A stretch of 64,000 nucleotides of DNA from Gerris lacustris (taxonomy: Eukaryota > Arthropoda > Insecta > Hemiptera > Gerridae), in the NCBI GenBank assembly GCA_951217055.1, contig OX578283.1, positions 63,456,228 to 63,520,227 of the forward strand. Direction: 5' to 3'. Below the pieces are notes generated by a model. It was given only the letters and a program-made list of their open reading frames with translations, ran no database searches and was not told the DNA's origin. A program made the translations under genes and the position numbers. This document shows, piece after piece, positions 1 through 11,319 of the stretch. Position 1 is the stretch's first letter, and every line of letters begins with the position of its first letter.

Positions 1-223
1 GAAATTTGGCCTTTTTTTAGGGTTTTAATATTTTAAACTTTTATTATATATTAAATATAATAAAAATAAAAAACTTCCACTCACATAAAAATAAAAAACT
101 TCCACTCACATAAACTTCCACACTGAGCAATTTTTAAAGAAGAGTGGAAGTTTTTTATTTTTATTATATTTAATATATAATAAAAGTTTAAAAAATTAAA
201 ACCCTAAAAAAAGGCCAAATTTC
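1..223. repeat. Long hairpin (inverted repeat), MITE-like
   Basis: Bases 1-82 are nearly the exact reverse complement of 142-223, which gives 82-nt arms around a 59-nt spacer. The inner end of the arm motif (aacttccactcac) is also repeated directly inside the spacer. The arms are very AT-rich, with short conserved ends (gaaatttggcc). The left arm starts at the window edge, so the element may extend upstream. The structure fits a foldback or MITE-type non-autonomous DNA element. No transposase is visible. Confidence 0.8.
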
Positions 224-295
224 TCAAGAAATTTCTACAAAAAGTATAAAGAAGGGTACAAAAGAAAATTTGGTTTTTTATAAGTAAAAATATAA

Positions 296-768
296 AATAC
301 TTCTTGCATACGAGAGCGCAAGACAGTTAGACATTTTCATGTTTTCGCTCTGCGTGAACTACCGTCATAAAATGAAATAAAATCGGTAATTTATTCAAGT
401 ATTTGATAAAGGTAGATGGAAGATATTTTTTATTCATATCTCCACACCGGCACTGCCGCGGCTTGATTACAAACGACTGAATTCAAAGGCGCCGGAGCGC
501 CTTCTACGAATTGTTAATATGCTTTCATACTAGGTAGGTCCGAGAGGGCTGAGAGTTGATGGCAACCTCCTGTACTTTCCTAACTCACTGTCACACGTAT
601 AAATCTTTTCGACTTTCTTCGGCCCTCTGACGTGAAGTGGAGGGAGGCCCAACAGCCGGAGACTGGATTACACACCTCTTATAGGTTTTTTACTCCCTGT
701 TATACTTTTCTGAGTTTTTAAGCTAAAAGTAACGTAACGTTTTTGACTTATGTTCCATAGCATAAACA
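296..768 (-). repeat. Dispersed repeat family R3, copy 1
   Basis: This stretch is the reverse complement of a sequence that recurs at 61266-61712 (full) and 57700-58035 (partial). Shared landmarks include cttcttgcatac, caggaggttgccatcaac and ttacgttacttttagc. It is GC-richer than its surroundings and has no open frame. The three copies share both ends, so the unit is about 450-470 bp. The class is unknown. It could be a SINE or a non-autonomous DNA element. Confidence 0.75.
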
Positions 769-904
769 TAAAAATGTCAAAAATAAATTTGACTAGAAAA
801 AACTACTAGTTGTAAAAGGATAAAATTATTAAAGTTTACGAAATAGGACTTGAGGGAGCAATGTGCTACATTAATTGGCAGACTATTTTCTATCGCGATT
901 TTAG

Positions 905-1345
905 GACCTTAATCATAATATAGTGAATAAACTCAGAAGAAAATTTGTTAGTGAGTTGGTAATGAGTAATGACCATTTGGTTAGTCAACATCTATGAACT
1001 AATATTTATCCAGTTAAAAAAAAAGTTTAATATATACTAAAAAGCATTATGTGAGGGTAGATTAAGGATTAAAGAAAAGAGATTTTGGGGAAATTTCATT
1101 AGGTAAATTTTGGTGGTGCGGGGATGATAAAAGGAATTCCAGGATAGGCGGGCTCCACTCAAAAACGATGATTCCAAAAGAATGAACAAAATTATTCCAA
1201 GAATTACAGATAAGGTGATTATTAAATTCTGGTGAAGGATCATTTCGAAGGTGTATCTACTAACGCTCCTAATACCTTCTTGGTACCACTGTAAAATTAC
1301 CATAATCAAATGTATAAATAAAAATATCAAATTGCCAAAGAAACA
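905..1345 (-). pseudogene. Decayed cytochrome c oxidase subunit III copy (probable numt)
   Basis: Read on the minus strand, the frame gives a COX3-like order of motifs: GN....IMVILQWY, then RYT, then LGIILFI..E, then SW.SFYHP, then FPQNLFSL, and further down a degenerate FTILW. This corresponds to membrane segments three onward of mitochondrial COX3 (GMILFI.SE, FFWAFFHSSL, WPP, YFTILQ). Standard-code stops (TAG, TAA, TGA) interrupt the 3' half. Some TGA codons fall where mitochondrial tryptophan is plausible. The flanks are nuclear repeats (R3 on one side, an R1 end at about 868-890 on the other), so this is read as a nuclear insertion of mitochondrial DNA, old and non-functional. Identity rests on motif order, not on a database hit. 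Confidence 0.55.
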
Positions 1346-1511
1346 AAATTATAAATAAAACTTTATATAAGGAACCAGTTAGTAACTAGTAACTGTTAGA
1401 ACATTAGGGGTTCAAAGGGACGACTTCTATATCACAAAACTATTAATTACTGTAAAATGTTTAATATGTGAAAGAAAGATACGCTTTTTAGGGTTTCGTT
1501 GGTAACACCAA

Positions 1512-1571
1512 CCCTATAGTTTCTGGTAGAAACCCTATAGTTTCTGGTAGAAACCCTATAGTTTCGTTCCT
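1512..1571. repeat. Tandem 21-bp repeat, about three copies
   Basis: The unit begins ccctatagtttctggtagaa and recurs with a period of 21 bp at 1512, 1533 and 1554; the last copy diverges after agtttc. A (tctg)n-rich segment follows, as in several other dispersed repeats of this window. No coding potential is visible. Confidence 0.8.
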
Positions 1572-2246
1572 GTGTCTGTCTGTCACTCTGTACGGTTCCA
1601 ATAACTTTTCAATCAAAAGAGATAAAACCATGAAACTTTTCAGTATTAAAGATCGTTTTAACGCACACATAGGAAAAATATTTCGAACTCAAAATTATCA
1701 GCTGTTTAAATCCAAATTGGTGGATAATTCACATCAGGAAAATGTTGAGTAGGGTATCAAAAATGATACCCTAGTATCATGAAATCTACTATAGTATCAC
1801 CAATAGTAGATTTCAAAAATATATAACACTTGTGGAAAGTGTTTAATTTTTCATGCCATTTTGTCAAAAAAACATCTGATTTTTGAAGACATGATGATTT
1901 TTTGAAAAAACATGATGATTTGAGTGACTTTTACATGGATGTCAGTTTGTCTGTGTCACCTTCAGTTTTTAAGCTGGAGAGTTATCAAAAAATAATGTTT
2001 ATTTCAACTTACTGCTAATGTAATCGGTTAATTAGTTTTTAGCCGTAAAAAATACTTATAACTGAGCAATTACTACCATACCATTGGTGAGGTCGAAATG
2101 CCTAATATGTTTACCACTCATATTAAAACCATGATCGTGACTTTAGCGTAATGGCTTCACTAATGAGTTCTGTAATGACAAGACTGTTCGAACACTGCTA
2201 GCAGAACCATTTCAAGTGTGAACTGAAGGGTAATTCTATACGTAGT

Positions 2247-2248
<2 letters not shown>

Positions 2249-2342
<94 letters not shown>

Positions 2343-2367
2343 TTATATATAATATATATATATATAT
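2249..2367. repeat. (TA)n microsatellite
   Basis: About 80 bp of nearly pure TA dinucleotide is followed by an interrupted tata/ttata stretch. It lies about 440 bp upstream of the first receptor exon, in presumed intron. Confidence 0.95.
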
Positions 2368-2807
2368 CAAGACTGTGGTGCGTACCAAGGTTGAGTTGAT
2401 GTCGAGGTATTGTTACATATCATAGTGATTATGTTAAACGATGCTAGGCTGTTAGTGGCCTAGCTCCAAACTGAGTTTCCCATTTGTTTTACTTAAAAAA
2501 CTTTAATTAATTATTAATTATATCTTATATTATCTTATTTGTGTATAAAATAAATGCTTTTAATTGATGTTGTACTTCTTTAGATTGTTACTCCCTTCTG
2601 TTTTTTTATATGGGGAGTAACAGTCTTGGTTATCAAATGTATCAGCAGTATCTCTTTTGGATTTACTACCATTTGTTGTACTTTCCGTGCTATCTATAAA
2701 TCATAGAGATAGTATTTTATTTATTTTTATTATTTTTATATAAATGTTACCCTATAGTAAGTTAAGTAACATTGTTTACCATTAATTTAATTACTTCTTT
2801 GTTTCAG

Positions 2808-2861
2808 GTGCTTCAACTTCAAATGAATGATTACAGATACCACTACATGTTCACAACATTT
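2808..2861 (+). CDS. Exon of kainate-type ionotropic glutamate receptor (ligand-binding subunit, amino-terminal domain)
   Basis: This 54-nt exon lies between a 3' splice site (pyrimidine-rich tract ending tttcag) and a consensus 5' splice site (gtaagt). It has 18 codons in phase 0 and reads VLQLQMNDYRYHYMFTTF. Joined to the exon at 19837 it continues as DMETFDLEDFKY. This matches the animal kainate receptor segment around YHYIFTTLD...NMTGFR, part of the extracellular LIVBP-like amino-terminal domain that governs subunit assembly. The protein is a tetrameric glutamate-gated cation channel at synaptic membranes. The exon is too short to classify beyond kainate-like. The preceding exon must lie upstream of this window or in the first 2.8 kb, and I did not find it. 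Confidence 0.8.
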
Positions 2862-3355
2862 GTAAGTAACTCTCTTATTTAATCTTAATCGTGGGTTTGG
2901 TGGAATAACTTATTACTTTTATTCATTATGTTGTTTTCATGGACTTGAAGTATTTTATGTATATTTTCATAAGGAAAAACCTCCACAAGTTATTATAACA
3001 AAAATAGAGTATTGAAATGATAATAAGTATCTTTATTCAACAAGGCAAAAAGATGATTTAATAAACATTTTTCTTTTTTCTTAGTGGAGTTGTTCCTCCA
3101 AGCCCACGATAGCACCAAGGATTAACGGTAGTTACTCTAATTTTTTCTTTGGTTATGGTCCCATATAAGTTTCAACTTTCTCCGCTTCTCTTCATTCTCT
3201 TCCACGTGCGCACAAACATTAATTTACACCAATAGCTTTATAATTACTTATCTGAATTGTATGAAACTTTTATAGTTTATCGAAAGTAACTCGCAGATAG
3301 CCCCAGATTAATTTGAACCCTCTGCGCTCTTTCTTTTGTTAAATTAATAACTTAA

Positions 3356-4414
3356 CCCTTAACTGCCCGAATTATTTTTTTGGGGAATTGTTTGGTTTTT
3401 TTCTGGGGATTTTGTCTGTTAAGAGGTCCCTTAATATGTAAAAAATGTTTAAAAAAATTGAAATAAATTCCTTACCCCAAATTTGGGCTGTTGCCATATG
3501 GCAACGCTAGGACATTAGCCCTACAGTTTTTTTTCTCAGTAAATTTTTTAATAATTTCTTTTACAAATTGTATGTAAAATAAATTTTAGGTTAAAAAAGT
3601 ACAAATAATACTAACAAAATACTAAATTTATTTAAAAGAACATAAAGTATTTTTTTTTTCATTATTTGTATTATGTATCATGTTCTTTTTCGGTAAAATT
3701 ATGTAATTATTTCTTAATTTTTTGTTTTATGCATGTGTTTTTGTTATTACCTTTAAAAATATATATGTATTATTCAATTGTAATAAAAAAAATATAGATA
3801 TTATTATACACATATTATTTTTAAAAGAATAGCCCAATAATATTTGTTACTAATTATTAATTATACTTGTTCAACAAAAATAATTATAATATTTAGAGAC
3901 TAATTGAGAAATATTTAGAAAATAATCAATAAAAAATTAACATTAGGCAAAAAAACATCGAAACTTTGTATATAAATATGACTGAATAAAATTACAACTT
4001 AGAAAAAAAACTGTAAGGCTAATGTCCTAGTGTTGCCATATGGCAACTTTCAAATTGACGCTCAATTTAGGGCAGAAAAATTAATTTTTGTGAAACTGCA
4101 ATAATTTTATATTTTTAATCACTCTTAATTCTAATAGTTTCATTACCAATAATAAAAATATTTAATTAATTAATTAATTTAAAAAATTAAAATTCATTCC
4201 GTGTCTCAAATTTGGAATAACCCATTTTTTAAACCTGTCTTGTCGCATAAGTGTTGCACCAAACAAATAAATCTAATGCTGAAAAATCAATTTAGTCCTT
4301 CTTTTGACATAATATTAACATTTAAAAAGTTCAATATTAACTTGGACCTCCCCAGACAATAATAAAGGGAGGGGGTTTTGCTGTTGCCATATGGCAACGC
4401 TAGGTTATTAAGGG
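3356..4414. mobile_element. piggyBac-like non-autonomous element (MITE)
   Basis: The element is flanked by TTAA on both sides (3352-3355 and 4415-4418) and has ends ccctta.../...taaggg. These match the target site and the CCY...GGG termini of the piggyBac superfamily. Inside, the perfect 16-bp palindrome gttgccatatggcaac occurs three times (3490, 4032, 4383). The first two lie within a larger inverted repeat (about 3490-3535 against 4003-4047, containing the motif ctagga.attagccctacag). There is no transposase frame, so it would depend on an enzyme supplied elsewhere. The terminal repeat is short (about 8 bp perfect), so the assignment is moderate. Confidence 0.6.
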
Positions 4415-4534
4415 TTAATGCATGCAAAAATTCATAAACATTTTGACACATTGATAAAAACGAGGGAAACAAATGAAAAAAGAGAGAATTTTAGCTTGTA
4501 AATGCATAAAATCAATATAGTACGTGATAGGATG

Positions 4535-4690
4535 CGAGAAAGCTATGTGCCACACCAATGGCAGTCAATTTTTAATAGCCTTTAACAGCTTAAAAAAGCT
4601 CCAAGTTTTAACGCAATAGGGAAGTTATTTAAAGATTAGAGCACAAAAACGATCACATAGCTTCCGTTACCTTCGGTAAGCTCGGAAGTA
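4535..4690. repeat. Fragments of dispersed repeat family R1
   Basis: A segment containing gccacaccaatggcag is followed about 80 bp later by gatcacatagcttccgttac and cttcggtaagctcggaag. These are the two ends of the R1 family described at 13480-15000 and 30882-31423, here brought close together. This suggests a strongly deleted copy. Confidence 0.6.
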
Positions 4691-4694
4691 AAAA

Positions 4695-5585
4695 AGAATT
4701 AATTTGGACTTATTTGTTACTTAGTGAGGAGTATATATCTCTATTGCCTTGGAAGAATTGTTGAATAAACTATTCATTCATTCTTTTCAACATTTTGTTG
4801 AATATTAGCATTAAAAAAGTACAAATTTTCCGATCCTTTTGTCTATACTTCTATCTTTTCTTTATCTTTTATTTTATACTTCACTTTTTTTGTAAAAAAA
4901 AAGAAAAAGAAAATGCGTACCTATAAAAAAAAAAAAAATCGTGGAAGTTGAAACATTGATCCTTTATACGGATAAACTCTGTACATGAAAACTCAGCGGT
5001 GAAGCCCTTTTCTTCTTTTTCCTATCCACAACAATCCTTAGGGTTTGTTGCCTTCAATAGACGGCGGCTCTTTAAAAAAAGAACTCCCTTAACTCCTTAA
5101 AAATGCCAACTTTTTATCCTTTACCGACACTCCTATATAAAAATAAAGTTTAACAACTGGAAAAAAAGAGAAAAAAAATTGAAAGAAGTTAAGACCTTGA
5201 TAAAAGGACTGTAATGGACAACAGAAATATTCTTTAACTTTACGAAAAAAAATGAAACAATAATTTTGCTTTAAGAGCTTTATGAATGGCTAAAAAAATA
5301 CTTGTGTATACTTTTTTTACAAGTTCTTAGATGGAACTTTTATATTCAAAAAGAAAATTAACTTTTAATTTAAAGCTATTAAAACAAAATTTGTTCTGAA
5401 GAGCATTTAACTGTTGATTTTGGACTGAGCTGTAGTTATTCTGATTTATTAGGTGAACAAATTTTAATACTTAAAAAAATTGTATAAATGGAGTTAAGTG
5501 CTCTTATATAAAGATAGATCCAGGAAAACTAAGACAAAATGGCTCTCAAGAATCAGGACATTTATTAAAAGCTAGGTTTTCTGGT
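4695..5585. other. Intron stretch with no recognised feature
   Basis: This is AT-rich sequence with several A- and T-homopolymer runs. I see no open frame with family motifs, no RNA gene and no clear inverted repeat. Confidence 0.5.
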
Positions 5586-5589
5586 GAAA

Positions 5590-6310
5590 TAAGCGCCACA
5601 AAGCGGTTGAAGTCTGACAATTTGCTTCCACTACTGGGAGCATCTTCGGGGGTGTGGGGTGTCGTGATGTTTAATTAAAGCAACAACCAGAAATACTGGC
5701 GTCTGGAGTGAAGGACGGGTATTTAAACTAGCTTTCTCGATCGTAGATTGTATCTGGATTTTCCGGGGGTTCCTTGAGTCGGGTTATTCCTTTGTATGGA
5801 TGATGCAATCGAGAATGTGCTGCCTTCGTCGGTGTTCCTGACTTCTCGTGGAGCGGGTAATGTTTAAAGTCGGGAAGTAACGTGGCGCCGCCTCTCGCAT
5901 CTGCATATTAGGGTTGGGACATCGATAGCTAAAGATCGATGTTATCGATACATCGACATCGAAAGAAAACAAACATCGATGTTTTTAAGTCTGATACATC
6001 GATGTTTTCGATACATCAACATCGATTTCCCAACCCTACTGCATATCACAGGTGCTAACCAGAGGTTTCCAAGTCTAAAGGAAAGAGTGAATCCATCCCC
6101 CTCTTTGAAGTTCTCTGATTGTTTCTCGATCTCAATGGCCTCTTTTAGTACCCTGACAGATGCGAGTACAGTATCTCTTCAAACTCGAAAAAATTACTGA
6201 TTTTTTCAGAATGCTGAGCTATAGCTGTTCTGTGATAGTGGTTTTTCACTGCTCTTACGTGTTCTTGAAGGCGGGTGGAGATCATTCTTCTCTCGTACGT
6301 TCAGTTCAAG
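5590..6310 (-). pseudogene. Penelope-like element fragment: GIY-YIG endonuclease C-terminal part
   Basis: On the minus strand from about 6300 downward the frame reads RRMISTRLQEHVRAVKN, which is the conserved GIY-YIG helix after the Y..G motif. After a frameshift near 6160 it continues VLKEAIEIEKQSENF and GDGFTLSF, resembling the EAIEI.K...NFNREDG..L tail of Penelope-like retroelement endonucleases. A further tail (about 5810-5720) has RNNPTQGTPGKSRYNLRSR, matching a second fragment at 52260-52457. Stops and frameshifts are present, the reverse transcriptase is missing, and a hAT MITE at 5909-6038 splits the sequence. In intact elements this nuclease nicks the target for reverse transcription. 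Here it is dead. Confidence 0.65.
5909..6038. mobile_element. hAT-type MITE, 130 bp, with 8-bp target duplication
   Basis: The ends are tagggttggga and its complement tcccaacccta, the terminal type seen in insect hAT elements. They are flanked by identical 8-bp copies of ctgcatat at 5901-5908 and 6039-6046, and 8 bp is the hAT duplication length. The interior is a foldback rich in atcgatg. It sits inside the Penelope-like fragment and is therefore younger than it. Confidence 0.88.
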
Positions 6311-6319
6311 TCTCAAGCA

Positions 6320-7130
6320 TTCGCTAATTTGTACAGATTGTCAATGTATATTAGAAAATATTAAAAACAAAACGACTTTATATGTTGATCGATATAATTT
6401 TGAGTAGGATTAATTTATTAATTCATAGTTTATCAATGCAGGATGTTTATCCTATCTTTAGTCGCTTTTTAAAAATGACTCTGGTCTTGATAGAAGGCGT
6501 TTTAGATATTGGTATCTTTAAATGGATATGGTATCTGTAAATGTAAAATCCTGACTCTCTTAAGGAAGAGAAGCTATTAATTAAGAAGTGGAATCGGCAA
6601 TGCTACTTTGAAGTCAATATAAAGACCCAGTTAGAGATTTGTCATGTAACCTACAAATTTTAGTTATACAAAAGTTGCGATCCTGGGACTATAATTTTCT
6701 CCTATTTATTTTGAAGTCTGAAGAAACCTTTGTAATTAGCATGTTTAAATTGTGAAAGTCCTCATATACCAAATGTTCACCAGCCCTAGAAGCGCCTTCA
6801 GTAGTCAGTTTCACCGTAGCATTATTGTAGTGCTATTCGCAACTGTTATTATTAAAAATCGGTCCGATAAATCGAACAAATCCTTTTTTATATAGATATT
6901 GATAGTGTATTTAAATCTCATTTATTCAATTTATTTTCAACATATTTATTTAAAAGGTGGTTGTTTACTTTTTTATTTTTCAAAAAATCAGATTCGTGTT
7001 TTTCAATAACTAGGAAAATAAATTTTTCCTGGGACGTTAGATTCTTATTTAAATGGACTACAATTTAGAATTTTTTTCATAAAAATCGTGGAATGTTTTC
7101 AAGAAAAACATTTGTTTCTGAGTTTTTTTT
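6320..7130. other. Intron stretch with no recognised feature
   Basis: This is AT-rich and non-coding in all frames that I can read. I see no repeat family shared with the rest of the window. Confidence 0.45.
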
Positions 7131-7132
7131 TT

Positions 7133-7807
7133 GGGGGGGGGGGGGGGGGGGTTAACTTTGGGGAAAGACTTTTTCTGAACCCTTATGCCAAATGTGGTCA
7201 AATTTGGATCAGTAGTTTAGGCCTTAGGCACAGACTACCTTCTTTCAACTAAGAGGGCCTCAATACATTTATTGCGGTATCACAATACTTTCTCGGAGTA
7301 AAATTAGTAAAGTAAAAATAGGTGATATTTATGAGGGGTCTAGGTGATATATAACGTTTACCTCTCAGATACTCTATTTTAGGACACATTGTATATATCT
7401 ATGTATATAAATATAATTTTTACAGTGTTATTTACTTATATGTAGATGTACATATAATGATAAGTTGTTTCAAACCCCATTTAATTAAAAAGTCATCTAT
7501 CATAACGAGGGTTAAATAATTTCAGTTCACCCTTAATTCCTAGCGGGGGAGTGGGGGGGGGGGGGGGGGGGGGGTACTCTATTATAATTATATTTAAAAC
7601 TTCAAAAAATAAACTCATTTTGTAAATAGTTTTACTTAATTGAGTGTAAAGGATAACAAATTGATTTATGTCTTGAAATCTCATCTCTTCTCATATTAAT
7701 CATTAAAAAAAAGAAAGGGGAGGGGGTAAAAGAACCTAAAAGGGGAGGGGGAAATAGAACCCAACTCTCACAATAGTTTTAGCAATTTATAATCCCCCCC
7801 CCCCCCC
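7133..7807. repeat. Cluster of poly-G and poly-C runs
   Basis: Runs of 19 G (7133-7151), 22 G (7553-7574) and 14 C (7794-7807) occur within 675 bp, separated by AT-rich sequence and short purine-rich stretches (ggggaggggg near 7720-7750). Such runs are error-prone in sequencing, so their lengths may be inexact. The G runs could form quadruplexes. Confidence 0.9.
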
Positions 7808-7966
7808 ATCTCCAAGACTTCACGAATAAAACTTGATTACAACATAAATTATTAACAAAATTTACTAAAATGTTAGTTGGGACAAGTTTTTGTTCGCGTT
7901 TAGCAAACGTTAAAATTCTAGATATCTCATCCAAGTTTTTTATGTCCTCCTTAATTGCTAAAAAGT

Positions 7967-8330
7967 CTGCCAATTAGTGTGGCACATAGCTTCATTGGGT
8001 TTTATCACTGAACGAATGGTTAGATAAATTAAAGTGTAATGAGATCTGTTACGAAAAAGAAGTATTAAAAGATAAAGAAATGAACGTGCAAAAAAAGAAA
8101 GGAATTGCAAAAAAATACCTTTTTCATACCATGAAATATCAACAAAATCGGTCAAGTTTATTTCTAAAATGTTGACGGACAGTTAAAAACGAAAGTAAAA
8201 AGGTTTCTTGATGTATGGAACGTATTTGTTGATTATGAAAAATTGAATTTGCTGAGACTTAAATAAATGTCGTCCTTCGGAATTATCACAATGTCCCCTT
8301 TTCTTTTAGTAAGCTCGGAATGATTGATAT
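7967..8330 (-). repeat. Dispersed repeat R1, diverged copy
   Basis: It begins with the R1 end motif gccaattagtgtggcacata and finishes near 8310-8320 with agtaagctcgga, which resembles the opposite R1 end. The interior is diverged from the other copies. It is non-coding. Confidence 0.5.
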
Positions 8331-8624
8331 AAGATATCTTAGGGGAACGGCAGTGCCCCAGCTAAGTCAGCCGGGGTTTAACTGAATCCAGCTGAAGTTT
8401 TACTCGCCAAACATTTTTGACCATAGAATATTTTTAAATAACAAATTAATTATTGTAAATAGTTATAGTAATCTAGATTAGGAACTTCACTTTTATTTCT
8501 CTTCATTTTTTTGTCACATTGATAATAACAATAGAACTCGTGATAGATCTTGTTGGTCGCTATTACGTCTTGTAAGTTCCGCGAACTACACCTCACATAG
8601 GTTCATTCAAAAAAAGAGTTTTAC

Positions 8625-8649
8625 ACTTCGCCCTTTTGAAGGGCGAAGT
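8625..8649. repeat. Short perfect hairpin
   Basis: acttcgccctt is followed after 3 nt by its exact complement aagggcgaagt. The feature is isolated, in presumed intron. No role is evident. Confidence 0.7.
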
Positions 8650-9173
8650 TGGGTTTCAGTAAGGTATAAGGTATATTTACAATTCTAAATCCGTGATCCA
8701 ACTAATTTACAATACTAACCTCGTGACTAACTATTGTGAGTCACGTGGTCTCGATACGATGTTGCCTTCTATTGTCACATCAATAGATTGTTTCTAGAAA
8801 CGTCATAAGTCTGATTCTATGGAACTATGTTAGCTGATTCTATTACTCCATGAGCTTACTCAATCATAACCACATAATCTTTCAAATGTTGACGTCAACA
8901 TGCCGAAAGTCAAAATGTCGAATTTCATTGTAGAGTGAAAACGTGATTGGATTATGTTTTCCGACTCATCAACCGAAGCATTTGCTTAGTGTGACAAACA
9001 ATAATATCATCAGTTTTTGATCTCCCATTTCTGAAGCTAGTGGATGCGATGAGGGTGCTTGAAGCGCCCTCCAATTTTCGTATGCTGGAATAGCTCTCAC
9101 GCCCTGCCACAGCTAGGAGAAAATGCTGTAATACCCCTTTTATATTCAATATAGTTAGTAGGTAATAATACGT

Positions 9174-10066
9174 GTGGTGTTGTGGGACACCCGGTAGGAA
9201 CGAAGTTCCTTACGCTTTATATTAAATATAAATTATATAATTACAGTGCTAAGTGTATGATACTAACTACTTATACATGGCGAAGTTAGAATAAGAGACA
9301 AAATTAAAAGTAACTATTTCTGCTAGCCGAGTTAAGGCAAAATTAAAAGAAAAACTTTTTATTATCTTTGAAAAGAGCGTCTTACAGTAAATGATGTATT
9401 GTAAATTGAGAAAAAAATTAATTTTGATTAGTTTATAGTTAAAGCAGATGGTGGTAGAGAAGAAAAGAACTGTCCCATCAGACTCCGTCGGCGAATTACT
9501 CCAATTAATATATTATAATATAAAATATTAATCACCAACTTCTGCTTGTATCAGGTTGAAATTTTATATGCGTGTTTCAATTTAAGGTGATGTGTAAGAA
9601 GTTTTATTAAAATCGTTAAGTTGGAACGTAAGATATCGGTAAAAACTTTTTTTTTTTATTTTAAACGTTTAGGTCCACTTTAATAAATTTAGCTTTATCA
9701 CTTTATAGCAGTGTCTGTGTTTGTTTTACTAAAAACATTTATTTATAAAAGTTGTTTCTCTCATTAAATAGATGAAGTTAGAATTTTTTCCTGTCCTAAA
9801 ATTCCAATTTTAAATTTGAAGCTTACGTTTACGCGAGCGTTGCGCGTGAACGCTTAGGCAGATAACGTTGTCTAACAAACTCAGCCTAGGTATTGGTAAA
9901 ATGAACATATGTCTATCAAATTTCAACTAACTCGGTCATCTTTTACTTAAGTTATCGTCATCAGTAGATTTCGTGGCGCTTAGTTCGTAACGGTGATTTT
10001 GGTAGTTTTTTTCGGATTCAATCCCGGGCTCCAGAACGCGCCATAAGAAACTTCGTTCCAATAAAA
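9174..10066. mobile_element. Dispersed TIR repeat family R2, copy 1
   Basis: The left motif ggaacgaagttcctta (9197-9212) is mirrored by taagaaacttcgttcc (10044-10059), an inverted repeat with one mismatch. A further 25 bp or so upstream is shared with copy 2 (gggacacccggta), so the motif may be subterminal. The core holds cgagcgttgcgcgtgaacgc, which recurs in many repeats of this window. There is no coding frame. It is probably a non-autonomous DNA element of unknown superfamily. Confidence 0.7.
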
Positions 10067-10242
10067 AATGTAATATGTCTAATTTAATTAAAAGAGAAAG
10101 AAATAAAACAATTATCCAAAACTATAAAAGCTTGTATGAATGTTGAGATTAATTTATATTTTATTTTCTTTTTCAGACTACGTTATCATTAATTTACTTT
10201 ATTGAGCATGTATGAACATAGGAATTGTAATTAAAAAAAAAC

Positions 10243-11040
10243 GTGAGGTGTCGCGGGACATCCGGTAGGAACGAAGTTCCTTACATTTTTCATTAAATAT
10301 AAATTATAAAATCACACTGCTAAGTTCGTATACATTGCTAACTACTTTTACATGGCGGAGTTAGAAAAGAGACAAAATTAAAAGTAACGAACTGTTTGTA
10401 CCTAGCAAGAGTTAAGGCAAAATTAAGAGAAAATCATTATTTGTTTAACTAAAGCAAGCGTCTTACTATTAATATATATTGAATATAAAAAAAAGTTGAT
10501 CATGATGAGTTTATAGTACAAGAGTATGTTTGTTAAAGGAGTTTGGATTGAAATAGGACTGTTTTTTACCTACCCGGCCAATTAATTTAAAATATTATAA
10601 AATATATCTCTTCCCTACTCTACAGCTTCTACTATTATCAGGGTGAAATTTTACAAGATTATATTTTATTTATTTACAAAACAAAGAGACATTTTTGACA
10701 TATATAACAAAAATAATCAAAACAAGTCAAGTAACAGGCTTCCTTAATAACACTTTTTCCCGTCTTTTGAAGCTTACGTTTACGCGAGCGTTGCGCGTGA
10801 ACGCATGGGCGGATAACGTTTTCCGACGAACTCAGCCTGGACATTGGTAAAATGAACTTGTGGACCAAATTTCATCCAACTCCGTGATCTTTTACTCAAG
10901 TTATCGTCATCTGTAGATTTCGTGACGGATTTTGCGTAACATTGATTTTGTGACGGTTATTTTGTGACAGTGGTTTTGGTCGTTTTTTTCGGATTCACTC
11001 CCGGGCTCCAGAACGTGCCATAAGGAACTTCGTTCCAAAA
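10243..11040. mobile_element. Dispersed TIR repeat family R2, copy 2
   Basis: It has the same orientation and structure as copy 1. The left motif ggaacgaagttcctta at 10268-10283 and right motif taaggaacttcgttcc at 11021-11036 are perfect inverted repeats. The interior aligns with copy 1 throughout but is about 90 bp shorter. The two copies lie only about 180 bp apart, which suggests a local duplication or nested targeting. Confidence 0.75.
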
Positions 11041-11319
11041 AACCTAACATCAAATTGAAGAAAAAGTTTATATGGAATGAGTGAAAGAATGCGCCATAGA
11101 GGATGAGACACGATTTGAGTCTTAAAGGATTTCGGAGGAAATCAATGACATCGTAAGATGTTGGATTACTAGGGGATGTAGAGTATTAATTGTAAGTGTG
11201 CCCAATTAAAAATATATCTCGGCTTCACTTTATCGGCTTTTTGATGAAATTGGGCTTAAAGATAATTGAAAGTCTTGTTGCAAATTGATTAAGGGAACTT
11301 AAACACAGCTCATACTATA

